From positions 310,001-374,000 of the forward strand of contig NZ_JAUHPW010000002.1 in assembly GCF_030418455.1 (NCBI RefSeq): a DNA stretch of 64,000 nucleotides, read 5' to 3'. The notes beneath the pieces are model-generated. The model worked only from the letters and a program-made list of their open reading frames with translations, made no database searches and was not told the origin of the DNA. Made by a program: the position numbers and the translations under genes. The first letter of the stretch is position 1. Every line of letters starts with the position of its first letter. This DNA comes from Demequina litoralis. GTDB lineage: Bacteria > Actinomycetota > Actinomycetes > Actinomycetales > Demequinaceae. Positions 1 to 8,678 of this stretch are shown one piece after another.

Positions 1-2
1 TC

Positions 3-278
3 CAGACCCGCTGGCTCGAGGCCAGGGGCGCGGACCCTGACGCGCCGCCGCGCCACCGCGTCCCGTCCTCGTCCGAGTTCGCGCGCGCGATCGCGCTCGG
101 CATGGGGTGGGGGCTCCTGCCCGCCGTGCAGCGAGAAGGGCTCGAGCTCGTCGACCTGGGCGATCCCGCCGAGGACATGGCGCTGCACTGGCAGCAGTGG
201 CGGGTGCAGTCCGCGGCGCTGGACACCGTCGCGGCGGCCATCCGGGAGGCCGCGCGCGGCGCGCTCGAGCCTGCGTGA
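3..278 (+). CDS. LysR-family regulator, ArgP/LysG type (C-terminal part, cut by window start)
   Basis: Open from the window edge to a TGA at 276-278, giving the last 91 residues. It fits the end of a LysR effector-binding domain of the ArgP/LysG (IciA) subgroup: a VPSSSEFARAI stretch followed by GMGWGLLP and a final amphipathic helix. Family members sense lysine or arginine and usually control a divergently encoded amino-acid exporter; here the start and its divergent neighbour are outside the window. The reading frame and codon use match neighbouring genes. Subgroup assignment is inference from a partial sequence. Confidence 0.6.
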   Translation, partial: QTRWLEARGADPDAPPRHRVPSSSEFARAIALGMGWGLLPAVQREGLELVDLGDPAEDMALHWQQWRVQSAALDTVAAAIREAARGALEPA

Positions 279-613
279 TCCTCGCCGGCGACGGCCCACC
301 GGCACCGCCCGGTGCGGCGCGCCCGCGTGCAAGTCGTGCGCGCTAATTTCAGGAATCGCTTGAACAGCCCCGCCGGAGGGGCAGTACCGCTGCCCGCTAC
401 GAGGCCTGTTCAAGCCTGCGTTGACATACGCGGACACGACGCGCGCGTCCGCCCGTCGACACGCGCGCCCCCCACGTCCGGACCCTCAACGACCTCCTCA
501 ACGCCGCGCAATGCATGGACCGCTTGACCCTGAGGCGTCCCCTGCGCACTCAGGACCTCGCAGGGCGCAGAGCGAGGCGACGGCGTGGTGTGGCGGGTGG
601 GGTGGGCGGCGGA
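279..613. other. 335-bp convergent intergenic region
   Basis: Lies between the 3' ends of the LysR gene (plus) and the nagZ-like gene (minus). No open frame here has credible codon use or a ribosome site; frames crossing it are very arginine-rich, as expected for wrong frames of GC-rich DNA. It contains the inverted repeat at 358-415 and a TTGACA hexamer at 421-426 with no convincing -10 behind it. Confidence 0.6.
358..415. other. Branched inverted repeat (structured RNA or terminator candidate)
   Basis: A perfect 10-bp outer stem pairs GCTTGAACAG (358-367) with CTGTTCAAGC (406-415). Inside are two small hairpins: CCCC/GGGG around 368-381 and GCAG/CTGC at 381-384/390-393. The result is a multi-branch fold rather than a simple terminator, and no T-tract follows on either strand. 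The sequence just upstream (341-357) is locally AT-rich for this genome. It could be a small RNA, a bidirectional terminator or a recombination site; no known RNA family was recognised. Confidence 0.4.
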
Positions 614-2239
614 TCAGGCCGCGCAGGCCGGCATCGCGCCCGCGAGCTCGACGGGCCAGTCGCCGCCAGGCTCCGCATCGCCCAGGAGCACGTCCGCGAG
701 CCCGCGGATCGCGGCCGCGGAGTCGCCGTAGGTCGCGACGTACGCGTCGGCGGTCGAGTCGAATAGCCCCCACGGGCCGCCGAGCGACACCACCACGTCG
801 GCGGTCGCACGGTAGCCGCCCGAGGACAGCAACGCGATCGACGTGCCGCCGTCGCCTACCTCGACCCCGTGCGACTCGAGCTCGCGCACGAGGGCGCGCA
901 CCGCATCGTCCGGTCCCCCGACCACGGTGGCTCGGCGCCGCACGAGCGGCCGGTCGCAGTCCTGCGCGGCGACGGTGGTGCCCGCCGCGGCGAAGGTCCG
1001 CGCGTACGCGCGCGACGGCTCCTCCCCGCCGAGGCCGTCGGCCCACCGTGCCAGCAGGATGGAGCGCGCGGCGGCCTCGTCGAGACGGTCGCGCGACAGC
1101 CGGCCGTCCCTGACGGCGGCGGCGATCTCGTCGATCACCGTGCCGACGTCGCCGGGCATGAGGAGCACGTCGGCGCCGGCGCGCAGCGCACGGACGGCGA
1201 CCTGGCCCTGGGAGCGTCCGTCGGCGACCGCGGCCATGTTGAGGGCATCGGTGATCGCGACGCCCGTGAAGCCGAGCTCCTCACGCAGGTACGCGTACGC
1301 CTCGGGCTCCAGCGTGGCCGGGTCGTCGCCCCACTCGGGCACGGCGATGTGACCCAGCATGACGACGGGCGCTCCCGCCTCGATCGCGCGCGCGAAGGGC
1401 ACCATGTCGGTGCGGGCGAGGCGCGTGACGGCGCGCTCCTGGACGGGCAGGCCCGCGTGCGAGTCGACCGTCACGGACCCGTGCCCCGGGAAGTGCTTGA
1501 TCACGGGCACCACGCCGCCGTCGACGAAGCCCGCGACCGCGGCGCTCACGGTGTCCGCGACCGCATCCGGGTCGTCGCCGGCGCTACGGGTGCGGATGAT
1601 GGGGTCCGCCGGGCCCAGCGTGACGTCCGCGACGGGCGCGTAGTCGACGGTGACGCCGAGCGCGCGCATGTCCGCAGCGGAGGACCGGTACGCCTCGGTG
1701 ACCGCCGCATCGTCCGTCGCGGCGCCGGCCGCCATGAAGGCGGGCAGGCTCGGCACGGCGCCCGACAGGCGCGAGACGATGCCGCCCTCCTCGTCGGCGG
1801 ACACCCACACCGGCCAGCCGCGGTCGTCGGCGCGCTGCACGCGGGCCGCGAGCGCCGCGACCGCGTCGGCGGACGGGGCCGCGCCGCCCATGAGGATGAC
1901 GCCGCCGAGGTGGTGCTCGCGCACGAGCGCGGCCGCGGCGGCCGGGTCCCGGGAGTAGAGGTCCGCGACGATCACCTGGCCGGCGGCCCGGCGCAGGGGC
2001 AGGTCGCGCGCGGTCGCGAGCGCGTCCTCCCACTCGGCGACGGTCGGCCCCCACGCGAGCGTCTCCACCGTGGGGGTCGGGCTCGGGGTGGACGATGCGG
2101 CGGGCGCGGGCGCCGCGATGGTCGCCTCGGGCGAGGCCTCCGACGCCGAGGGGCTCGGCGAGGGCGCAGGGTCCCCCGCCGTGCACCCTGCGAGGACCGC
2201 GGCCGCGAGGACCGCGGCGGCGACCGCCCTCAGGCGCAT
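614..2239 (-). CDS. Glycoside hydrolase family 3 lipoprotein, NagZ-like beta-N-acetylhexosaminidase
   Basis: 541 residues. The N-terminus is a lipoprotein signal with lipobox L-A-G-C (Cys19), then a Ser/Pro/Ala-rich linker of about 40 residues and a GH3 TIM barrel. NagZ hallmarks are present: KHFPGHG at about 248-254 followed by a DSH motif (catalytic His/Asp dyad), and ITDALNM with the probable nucleophile Asp331. NagZ enzymes release N-acetylglucosamine from cell-wall fragments; the lipobox places this one outside the membrane. ATG overlaps the tsaD stop (TGATG), so the two are translationally coupled. The gene carries three copies of the GGACGATGCG motif (902-911, 1706-1715, 2090-2099), the last inside the linker. 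A C-terminal extension of about 150 residues follows the barrel, as in many actinobacterial NagZ-like proteins. Confidence 0.85.
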   Translation of the reverse strand: MRLRAVAAAVLAAAVLAGCTAGDPAPSPSPSASEASPEATIAAPAPAASSTPSPTPTVETLAWGPTVAEWEDALATARDLPLRRAAGQVIVADLYSRDPAAAAALVREHHLGGVILMGGAAPSADAVAALAARVQRADDRGWPVWVSADEEGGIVSRLSGAVPSLPAFMAAGAATDDAAVTEAYRSSAADMRALGVTVDYAPVADVTLGPADPIIRTRSAGDDPDAVADTVSAAVAGFVDGGVVPVIKHFPGHGSVTVDSHAGLPVQERAVTRLARTDMVPFARAIEAGAPVVMLGHIAVPEWGDDPATLEPEAYAYLREELGFTGVAITDALNMAAVADGRSQGQVAVRALRAGADVLLMPGDVGTVIDEIAAAVRDGRLSRDRLDEAAARSILLARWADGLGGEEPSRAYARTFAAAGTTVAAQDCDRPLVRRRATVVGGPDDAVRALVRELESHGVEVGDGGTSIALLSSGGYRATADVVVSLGGPWGLFDSTADAYVATYGDSAAAIRGLADVLLGDAEPGGDWPVELAGAMPACAA

Positions 2240-3276
2240 CAGACCGTGATGGTCGACAGCGGCATCGAGGAGTCGACGCCGATGCCGAGGGTGCTGGGCC
2301 TCACGCCCGCCTCGACGACGGCCGAGCCGAGCGCCGCGATCATCGCACCGTTGTCGGTGCAGTAGCGCAGCGGCGGGATGCGCACGTCGATGCCGGCGGC
2401 CTCGCCGCGGGCCTGCGCGAGCTCGCGGAGCTGGCTGTTGGCGGAGAAGCCGCCGCCGATGACGAGCGTCTCGACGTCGTGCTCGCGGCACGCGTTGAGG
2501 GTCTTGGTCACGAGCACGTCTGCAACGGCGGCCGCGAAGCTCGCGCACACGTCCTCGACGGGGATCTCCTGGCCGGAGGCGCGACGGGCCTCGACCCAGC
2601 GCGCAACCGCGGTCTTGAGGCCCGAGAAGGAGAAGTCGTAGGCGTGGTTCACCATGTCCTTGGGCCGGGACAGGCCGCGCGGGAACGGGATCGCCTCGGG
2701 GTCGCCCTCGCGCGCGAGCCGGTCGACGTGCGGGCCGCCCGGGTACGGCAGGCCGAGCAGGCGGCCGACCTTGTCGAAGGCCTCGCCCGCCGCATCGTCC
2801 AGCGTGTGACCGAGCTCGCGGACGTTCGTCGCGATGTCGTCGACCATGAGCAGCGAGGTGTGGCCGCCGGAGACGACGAGCGCCATCGTGCGGTCGGGGA
2901 ACCGTCCATGGACCAGCTGGTCGACGGCCGCGTGCCCGATCACGTGGTTGACGCCGTACAGCGGCCGGCCGAGGCCGAGCGAGAGCGCCTTGGCGGCGGA
3001 GACGCCGACGGTGAGCGAGCCCACGAGGCCCGGGCCGGACGCGACCGCGACCGCGTCGACGTCGGACAGCGTGCGGCCCGCGCGGCTCAGCGCCTCGTCG
3101 AGGGTGGGCAGGACGGCCTCGAGATGGGCGCGCGAGGCGACCTCGGGGACGATGCCGCCGAAGCGCGCGTGCTCGTCCATCGACGACGCGACGACGTCGG
3201 CGAGCAGCTCGCCGTCCTCCACGAGCGCGACGCCCGTCTCATCGCAGGTGCTCTCGAGTCCCAGTACCAAAGCCAC
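2239..3276 (-). CDS. tsaD: tRNA N6-adenosine threonylcarbamoyltransferase TsaD
   Basis: 345 residues, usual length for TsaD. It transfers the threonylcarbamoyl group from TC-AMP to A37 of ANN-decoding tRNAs, with TsaB and TsaE, both encoded at about 8 kb. Visible features are the opening [13 protein letters not shown], metal ligands H111 and H115 in [10 protein letters not shown], the nucleotide-binding VSGGHTSLL, and GGGFSAN near the C-terminus. The start codon is GTG (3276-3274). The stop overlaps the next gene's ATG. In related genomes tsaD normally follows rimI directly; here a 3.5-kb block intervenes. One GGACGATGCG copy (2791-2800) encodes Asp-Asp-Ala. Confidence 0.95.
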   Translation of the reverse strand: MALVLGLESTCDETGVALVEDGELLADVVASSMDEHARFGGIVPEVASRAHLEAVLPTLDEALSRAGRTLSDVDAVAVASGPGLVGSLTVGVSAAKALSLGLGRPLYGVNHVIGHAAVDQLVHGRFPDRTMALVVSGGHTSLLMVDDIATNVRELGHTLDDAAGEAFDKVGRLLGLPYPGGPHVDRLAREGDPEAIPFPRGLSRPKDMVNHAYDFSFSGLKTAVARWVEARRASGQEIPVEDVCASFAAAVADVLVTKTLNACREHDVETLVIGGGFSANSQLRELAQARGEAAGIDVRIPPLRYCTDNGAMIAALGSAVVEAGVRPSTLGIGVDSSMPLSTITV

Positions 3277-3310
3277 GGGTCAACTGTAGTCGGGCGTCCG
3301 GCGCGCGCGA

Positions 3311-3664
3311 TCAGGGCGCGAGGAACGTGCACAGCCCGCGATCGACCTCGTCCGTGAGGTGCGGCGGGAGGCGCACGACCTCGCCGTCGAGGGCCTCCCG
3401 GTCCACGGCGGTGACCGCCGTCACGTTCACGCACGAGTCCCGGGGCAGCCCGGAGACGTCGGCAGGGAGGAAGACATTGCCCGGGAGCTCGGCGAGCGCC
3501 GTGTTGCCGGTGATGGCGAGCACCGCGACGGTGCGCAGCCTCGACCGGTTGTAGGCGTCCGCCTGGACGACCAGGACCGGGCGACGGTGGGCAGACGCGC
3601 TCCCGCGCGCGGGCCCGAGGTCCGCCCAGCACACGGCACCGCGCCGGAGCGGTTCGGGACTCAC
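3311..3664 (-). CDS. MazF/PemK-like endoribonuclease toxin
   Basis: 117 residues, typical for the MazF/PemK fold. It begins with the family's RGAVCWADLGPARGSA strand-loop, followed by RPVLVVQAD and a central NVFLPA segment. Family members cleave mRNA at short sequences. The GTG start (3664-3662) overlaps the antitoxin stop (GTGA), the usual antitoxin-first arrangement, implying translational coupling and autoregulation by the antitoxin. Which RNA sequence it cuts, and whether it is active, cannot be told from sequence. It sits 34 bp upstream of tsaD on the same strand. Confidence 0.8.
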   Translation of the reverse strand: MSPEPLRRGAVCWADLGPARGSASAHRRPVLVVQADAYNRSRLRTVAVLAITGNTALAELPGNVFLPADVSGLPRDSCVNVTAVTAVDREALDGEVVRLPPHLTDEVDRGLCTFLAP

Positions 3665-3906
3665 CAGTCCTCGCGTTCGAGCAGAGCGCGTCCCGCCTCC
3701 ATGGCGAACCTGCTGGACTCGTCCTCAGCGAGCGCGATCCGCTCGAGCACGCTGTCGATGCGCCCGGTGAGCGCCGCGTCGTCGAGGTCACGGAGATACC
3801 GCTGCGCCGCCACCGAGAGGAACTCGGAGCGGCTCATGCCGAGCGCGGCCGCGCGCATCGTCACCGCCTCGAAGACCGGGTCGGGAAGGGAGATCGCCGT
3901 CTTCAT
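3661..3906 (-). CDS. Ribbon-helix-helix antitoxin, MazE-like
   Basis: 81 residues from ATG at 3906-3904, chosen because the family signature begins at once: MKTAISLPDPVFEAV, a short beta strand, then a helix and GMSRSEFLSVA, as in the RHH DNA-binding domain. The acidic C-terminal half is expected to wrap the toxin. It overlaps the toxin gene by 4 bp. A longer in-frame start at 3969 would add an arginine-rich, unconserved leader and is unlikely. The pair lies between tsaD and a nitroreductase, consistent with acquired genes. Confidence 0.8.
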   Translation of the reverse strand: MKTAISLPDPVFEAVTMRAAALGMSRSEFLSVAAQRYLRDLDDAALTGRIDSVLERIALAEDESSRFAMEAGRALLEREDW

Positions 3907-4049
3907 CCATCGAGCATCACCCGGTATCACCCGGGAGGCAAGGGGAGGTGGACGCCCACGGTCGTGCAAGCCGTCACCCGCTGCGCCCGCGCGTCCCGCC
4001 CGAGGCCGGGACCTCCGGTCGTCGCGCGCACCGCCTCGGAGGGCGCATC

Positions 4050-4688
4050 ATGGTTGATATGACAACCCCGAACCTTCCCGAGTCGACCGTTGCCCCGTTC
4101 GCCCTCGACGAGGACGCCCGTGCCGCGCTGTTCACCTCCGCGCGCTCCGCGATCGCGTTCGACGACCGCCCCGTGGACGCCGCGCTGGTGGCGCGCGCAT
4201 GGGACCTCGCGAAGTTCGGCCCGTCGAGCATGAACACGCAGCCCCTGCGCCTCGTGATGGCGCGCTCCGCGGCGGCCCGCACGGCCGTGATCGAGGCCGC
4301 GATGCCCGGCAACCGGCCCAAGCTCGAGCAGGCACCGCTGCTGCTGGTGGCCGCGCACGACGACCGCTTCCACGACCACCACGAGGTCACCGCGCCCGGC
4401 ATGGCCGGCTTCCACGAGCGCTTCGAGTCCAACCCCGAGATGCGCGCGGGCCTCGCCCACTCCGGTGCGATGCTCCAGCTGGGCTATCTCATCGTCGCGC
4501 TGCGCGCCGAGGGCCTCGCGCTGCGCCCGTACGGCGGCTTCGACAAGGCCGCGCTCGACGCCTCGCTCATGCCCGAGGGGTGGCGCGCGGAGGTCATCCT
4601 CGGCGTGGGGCACCCCATCGCCGGCGACGACCTGTCGGGCGAGCGCCGCGGCCGCATCGCCGCCGACGTCGGCGTCCGCGAGCTGTAG
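4050..4688 (+). CDS. Nitroreductase-family NAD(P)H:FMN oxidoreductase (RutE/HadB-like)
   Basis: 212 residues. Start ATG 4050 is supported by GGAGGG at 4038-4043. The family signature is visible: SARSAIAFDDRPVD near the N-terminus (FMN phosphate contact), WDLAKFGPSSMNTQPLR, and LRPYGGFDKAAL in the C-terminal half. This is the malonic semialdehyde reductase (RutE)-like subgroup of flavin nitroreductases, but no other rut genes are nearby, so the substrate is unknown. It is the only plus-strand gene in the first 12 kb apart from the LysR fragment, and converges on the GH65 gene with a 23-bp gap. Confidence 0.8.
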   Translation: MVDMTTPNLPESTVAPFALDEDARAALFTSARSAIAFDDRPVDAALVARAWDLAKFGPSSMNTQPLRLVMARSAAARTAVIEAAMPGNRPKLEQAPLLLVAAHDDRFHDHHEVTAPGMAGFHERFESNPEMRAGLAHSGAMLQLGYLIVALRAEGLALRPYGGFDKAALDASLMPEGWRAEVILGVGHPIAGDDLSGERRGRIAADVGVREL

Positions 4689-4711
4689 CGCGGACCCGCG
4701 GGAGGAGCGGC

Positions 4712-6991
4712 TCAGGCCCGGTTGGCGACCGTCGCCGGTGCGTCCGCCGCGACCGTGACGAGGCCGTCGCCGACCTCGATCTCGAGCGGCTCCCCCTCGA
4801 CGAGCGTGAACGCGGTCGACGAGGCGCCGACCGCGACCCGCAGCAGCCGCCCGCGGTAGCGGATCATGAAGCTGTAGCCCCGCCAGCCCTCGGGACAGAA
4901 CGGCGCGAACCGCAGCCTCTCCCCGAGCCCGCGCATGCCGCCGAAGCCCTGCACGATCGCGAGCCAGGCCCCGCTCATCGACGTGATGTGCAGGCCGTCC
5001 TCGGTGTCGTTGTTGTAGTCGTCGAGGTCGAGCCGCGCGGTGCGGCTGTAGAGCTCGACGGCCTTCTCCGGCATGCCGATCGCCGCGGCGAGCACGGAGT
5101 GGATCGATGCCGACAGCGAGGACTCGTGGACGGTCATCGGCTCGTAGAACGCGAAGTTGCGGCGGATCTCCTCCGTCGTGAAGTCCTCGCTGAACGTGTA
5201 CATGCCCTGGAGCACGTCCGCCTGCTTGATGTACGGCGAGCGCAGGATGCGGTCCCACGACCACCTCTGGTTGAGCGGCCGGTCGTCGTCGCCCAGCGCG
5301 GACACCGGCGCGAGCGCCTTGTCGAGGAAGCCGTCGTGCTGGACGTTGACGCCGAGCGCGTCGTCGTGCGGCAGGTACATCCTCGCCACGACGTCGCGCC
5401 ACCGCTCCCGCTCCGCGTCGTCGACGCCGAGCTCGGCCGCACGCCCGGGCAGGCCGGCGAGCACCTCGTCCGTGTAACGCAGCACCCATCGGGCCAGGTA
5501 GTTCGTGTACCAGTTGTTGTTGATGTTGTTCTCGTACTCGTTCGGCCCGGTGACGCCGTGGATCATGTAGCGGTCCGCGCGCGCGGACCAGTGGACACGA
5601 CCCGCCCAGAACCGCGCGATCTCGACGAGCACCTCGACGCCCTCGGCCTCGAGGTAGGAGCGGTCGCCCGTGTAGTCGGTGTAGTAGCGGATCGCGTGCG
5701 CGATGGCGCCGTTGCGGTGGATCTCCTCGAAGGTGATCTCCCACTCGTTGTGGCACTCGACCCCGTCGAACGTCACCATCGGGTACAGCGCGCCCGGAAG
5801 CCCCTGCTGGCGGGCGTTGTGCCGGGCCTGCGGGAGCTGGCGATGGCGGTAGCGCAGGAGCGCGAGCGCCACGTCCGGTTCCGCGATCGACATGTACATG
5901 GGGACCAGGAACGCCTCGGTGTCCCAGTACGTGGCGCCGCCGTACTTCTCCCCCGTGAAGCCCTTCGGGCCGATGTTGAGGCGCTCGTCCTCGCCGTAGT
6001 ACGTGGACAGCAGCTGGAAGACGTTGAAGCGGATGCCCTGCTGCGCGGGAGGGTCGCCCTCGATCACCACGTCCGCCTGCTCCCAGCGGGCGGCCCAGGC
6101 CGCCGCCTGGTCCGCGCGATGGGCCCCGTGCGGGCGGGACGATGCGGCGTCCAGCAGCGCCGACGCGACGGCCGGGTGCGTGCGCGGCTCGTGGTCGCGG
6201 GAGGAGACCACCGCGACCGCCTTGTCGAGCGCGACGCGGTCGCCGGGCGCGACCGTCGCGGCGAACGTGCGGCCGGTGGACAGCGCATCGTCCCAGGCGT
6301 CGCCGGGCTCGAGGCCCTCCGCACGGGTGCGCGTCGCGGCGGTCACGGTGAAGCGCGGCGTCCCGAACGGGTTGGGCCGTGTGGTCATGGCGAGCATGCC
6401 CGGGCGGCGCTCGACGCCCGGCTCGGGCTCCCAGAACGTCTCCGCGTAGTTCGCGTCGAGGTTGTGCACGTCCGCGTCGAGCAGGGGCGTGATCTCGAGC
6501 ACCCCCTCGCCGTCCTCGACCTCGATCTCGACCCGCTGGAACGACAGCTCGGGGGTGACGATGCTGAGGAAGCGGTCGAAGCGCACGCGCAGCGCGAGCC
6601 CGCCGGCCTCGCACCGGAAGGTGCGCGTGAGGCAGCCGCGACGCAGGTCGAGCGCGAACCGGAAGTCCGCGCACGGGACCGTGAAGAGGTCGACCGGCTC
6701 GCCGCCGGCACGGATCCTGATCGCGCCGATGTCGACCGCGTTGACGACCTTGCCGAAGTACTCGGGGTAGCCGTTCTTCCACCAGCCCACCCGGGTGCGG
6801 TCGGGGAACCACACGCCCGCGATGTAGGTGCCGAGGTGGCTGTCGCCCCCGTAGCCCTCCTCGAAGCTGCCCCGCGCGCCCATGTGCCCGTTGCCGAGCG
6901 ACATGAGGCTCTCGACGAAGCGGATCCGCGCGGGGTCGAGCGTCGTGACCGCGACCTCCCACGGATCGACCTCGACCATCCGTGACGCCAT
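4712..6991 (-). CDS. Glycoside hydrolase family 65 phosphorylase, maltose phosphorylase-like
   Basis: 759 residues, normal for GH65 phosphorylases. The N-terminal beta-sandwich begins VDPWEVAV and contains SLGNGHMGARGSFEEGY; the (alpha/alpha)6 barrel carries TGPNEYENNINNNWYTNY with the probable general acid Glu485. The order and wording of these blocks match bacterial maltose phosphorylases better than trehalose or kojibiose phosphorylases. Such enzymes convert maltose and phosphate to glucose and beta-glucose-1-phosphate. The usual partner, beta-phosphoglucomutase, is not encoded nearby. The start at 6991 has GGCGGTGG upstream; Met5 is an alternative. Two GGACGATGCG copies (6137-6146, 6284-6293) lie in different frames (Ala-Ser-Ser and Asp-Asp-Ala). 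Confidence 0.85.
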   Translation of the reverse strand: MASRMVEVDPWEVAVTTLDPARIRFVESLMSLGNGHMGARGSFEEGYGGDSHLGTYIAGVWFPDRTRVGWWKNGYPEYFGKVVNAVDIGAIRIRAGGEPVDLFTVPCADFRFALDLRRGCLTRTFRCEAGGLALRVRFDRFLSIVTPELSFQRVEIEVEDGEGVLEITPLLDADVHNLDANYAETFWEPEPGVERRPGMLAMTTRPNPFGTPRFTVTAATRTRAEGLEPGDAWDDALSTGRTFAATVAPGDRVALDKAVAVVSSRDHEPRTHPAVASALLDAASSRPHGAHRADQAAAWAARWEQADVVIEGDPPAQQGIRFNVFQLLSTYYGEDERLNIGPKGFTGEKYGGATYWDTEAFLVPMYMSIAEPDVALALLRYRHRQLPQARHNARQQGLPGALYPMVTFDGVECHNEWEITFEEIHRNGAIAHAIRYYTDYTGDRSYLEAEGVEVLVEIARFWAGRVHWSARADRYMIHGVTGPNEYENNINNNWYTNYLARWVLRYTDEVLAGLPGRAAELGVDDAERERWRDVVARMYLPHDDALGVNVQHDGFLDKALAPVSALGDDDRPLNQRWSWDRILRSPYIKQADVLQGMYTFSEDFTTEEIRRNFAFYEPMTVHESSLSASIHSVLAAAIGMPEKAVELYSRTARLDLDDYNNDTEDGLHITSMSGAWLAIVQGFGGMRGLGERLRFAPFCPEGWRGYSFMIRYRGRLLRVAVGASSTAFTLVEGEPLEIEVGDGLVTVAADAPATVANRA

Positions 6992-7064
6992 GGGTCCACC
7001 GCCTTCGCTCGACCCTCCTTCGCACCCTACGCGGGCGGTCGGGCGACGTCGCGCGGTCGGAGGG

Positions 7065-7565
7065 TCAGAAACCCGGTTCGTAGCCGCTCAGCTGCACCCG
7101 CATCACCAGGGCGTCGAGCCCCTCCGGCTGGTAGTACTTGCGACGGATCCGCACGTCCTCGAAGCCGTACGCCCGGTACAACGCGAGCGCGATCTCGTTG
7201 TCGACGGCGACCTCGAGCCACGCGTCCGGTGCGCCCTCGTGGCGCGCCTCCGCCATGAAGTCGTCCATGAGCGCGCGGCCCAGCCCGCGGCCGCGCGCCT
7301 CGGGCACGACGGCCAGGTTGAGCAGGTGGAACGCGTCGCCGTCGTAGCCGTACACGGAGTACCCCACCAGCCCGCCGTCCAGCTCGATGCCCCGGTAGCG
7401 GGTGAGCCCGTAGAGGTAGTCGTGCTGGATGAGCTCGCGGGACCACGCGGAGGCGCCGAACATGCGGACCTCCTGCGCGGCCATCCAGGGCAGGTCGGCC
7501 CGGCCGAGGTCGCGGATGACCCAGGCGGGCGCGGCGCCGGCGCCGGCGCCCTCGGCGGGGGTCAC
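7065..7565 (-). CDS. rimI: Ribosomal protein bS18-alanine N-acetyltransferase RimI (GNAT)
   Basis: 166 residues, one GNAT domain. The acetyl-CoA loop VVPEARGRGLGRALM (Q/RxxGxG/A motif) and a C-terminal LYRAYGFEDVRIRRKYY stretch typical of RimI are present. The start is GTG at 7565-7563, overlapping the tsaB stop by 4 bp (GTGA). RimI acetylates the N-terminal alanine of ribosomal protein S18; actinobacterial homologues in tsa clusters are often broader in specificity. Last gene of the glmS-acpS-alr-tsaE-tsaB-rimI string; 73 bp separate it from the GH65 gene. Confidence 0.88.
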   Translation of the reverse strand: MTPAEGAGAGAAPAWVIRDLGRADLPWMAAQEVRMFGASAWSRELIQHDYLYGLTRYRGIELDGGLVGYSVYGYDGDAFHLLNLAVVPEARGRGLGRALMDDFMAEARHEGAPDAWLEVAVDNEIALALYRAYGFEDVRIRRKYYQPEGLDALVMRVQLSGYEPGF

Positions 7566-8170
7566 GCCCCCGGGACGCCGTGCACGTCGGGGCGGCGCAG
7601 GTACAGCGGCTCGGTGGGCATCTCGTCGCCGGCGGCGCGCAGGCGGTCGGCCGCGCCGACGAGCAGCGCCGGGTCCGGGTCGCCCTCGACCGCGCCGGGG
7701 AAGGCGTCGGGGTAGAGCAGCGCGCCGCGGCCCACGACAGCGCCGGCCACCGGCACGTCGCCGGGCGCCGAGACCGCGGGACCGGACACCCGCACGCCGT
7801 CGCGGTAGGCGGCCCAGTAGACCTCCTTGCGGCGCGCATCGGCCACAACGGTCACCTCGCCGCCGTGCGCGGCGCCGATCGCGTCGAGCGAGCACACGCC
7901 CTCGACGGGCACGCCCCACACGTGGCCGAGCGTGCGCGCGGTCATGAGGCCCACCCGCAGGCCCGTGAATGGCGCGGGGCCCGTGCCGACGACGATGCGG
8001 GTGACGTCGGTGCGCGCGACGCCCGCCTCGCCGAGCGCCTCCTCGACGAGCCCCGACAGCAGCTCGGCGTGGCCGCGCGGGTTGAACGCGGACCGCCGTG
8101 CGCGCACCTCCCCGGAGTCGGAGACGAGCGCGACGGCGATGGCGGACGAGGTGTCGAGGGCGAGGATCAC
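7562..8170 (-). CDS. tsaB: tRNA threonylcarbamoyladenosine biosynthesis protein TsaB
   Basis: 202 residues with the ASKHA-fold opening ILALDTSSAIAVAL and the GTGPAPFTGLRVGL segment typical of TsaB. TsaB is a non-catalytic scaffold that pairs with TsaD and TsaE to make t6A in tRNA. The start is GTG at 8170-8168, 4 bp after the tsaE stop, and the stop overlaps rimI. TsaD is separately encoded at 2239-3276. Confidence 0.93.
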   Translation of the reverse strand: MILALDTSSAIAVALVSDSGEVRARRSAFNPRGHAELLSGLVEEALGEAGVARTDVTRIVVGTGPAPFTGLRVGLMTARTLGHVWGVPVEGVCSLDAIGAAHGGEVTVVADARRKEVYWAAYRDGVRVSGPAVSAPGDVPVAGAVVGRGALLYPDAFPGAVEGDPDPALLVGAADRLRAAGDEMPTEPLYLRRPDVHGVPGA

Positions 8171-8174
8171 GGCT

Positions 8175-8678
8175 CTAGCCTACGAGCGCGACGCCGGCCC
8201 AGCGGTCGCCGTAGGTGGTGAAGGTGACGGTGCGCAGCCCCTCGTCGGGGCGCTCCATGTCGACCTCGCCGCCGTGCTCGCGCGCGATGGTGACGTGCAC
8301 GCGGTCCTGCGACAGCTGCTCGGCCTTGTCCTCTCCCCACTCCACCACCGTGACGGACGAGTCGACCGTGGTGTCGAGGTCGAGGTCGTCGAGCTCCGCG
8401 AGCGAGTTGAGGCGGTACGCGTCGACGTGGATGAGCGCGGGCCCGCCCACCTCGGACGGGTGGGTGCGGGCGATGATGAACGTGGGGCTCGCGACGGGGC
8501 CGCGCACGCCGATCGCGTCGCCGAGGCCCTGCGTGAAGGTGGTCTTGCCGGCTCCCAGGTCGCCGGTGAGGATGACGACGTCGCCCGCGCGCAGGTGCGG
8601 CGCGAGCACGTCGCGGGCGAGTGCCCGCATCGCGTCGCCCGTGGCGACGTCGAAGGTGGCGGACGATGCGCTGGTCAT
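8175..8678 (-). CDS. tsaE: tRNA threonylcarbamoyladenosine biosynthesis ATPase TsaE
   Basis: 167 residues from ATG 8678, which overlaps the alr stop (ATGA). P-loop GDLGAGKTT, then the SPTFIIARTH and HVDAYRL motifs and VEWGE in the C-terminal half are all standard for TsaE. The ATPase drives turnover of the TsaBD complex. A longer in-frame start at 8753 lies inside alr and is not needed. A GGACGATGCG copy (8661-8670) encodes Ala-Ser-Ser in the unconserved N-terminal tail, right behind the start codon. Confidence 0.93.
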   Translation of the reverse strand: MTSASSATFDVATGDAMRALARDVLAPHLRAGDVVILTGDLGAGKTTFTQGLGDAIGVRGPVASPTFIIARTHPSEVGGPALIHVDAYRLNSLAELDDLDLDTTVDSSVTVVEWGEDKAEQLSQDRVHVTIAREHGGEVDMERPDEGLRTVTFTTYGDRWAGVALVG

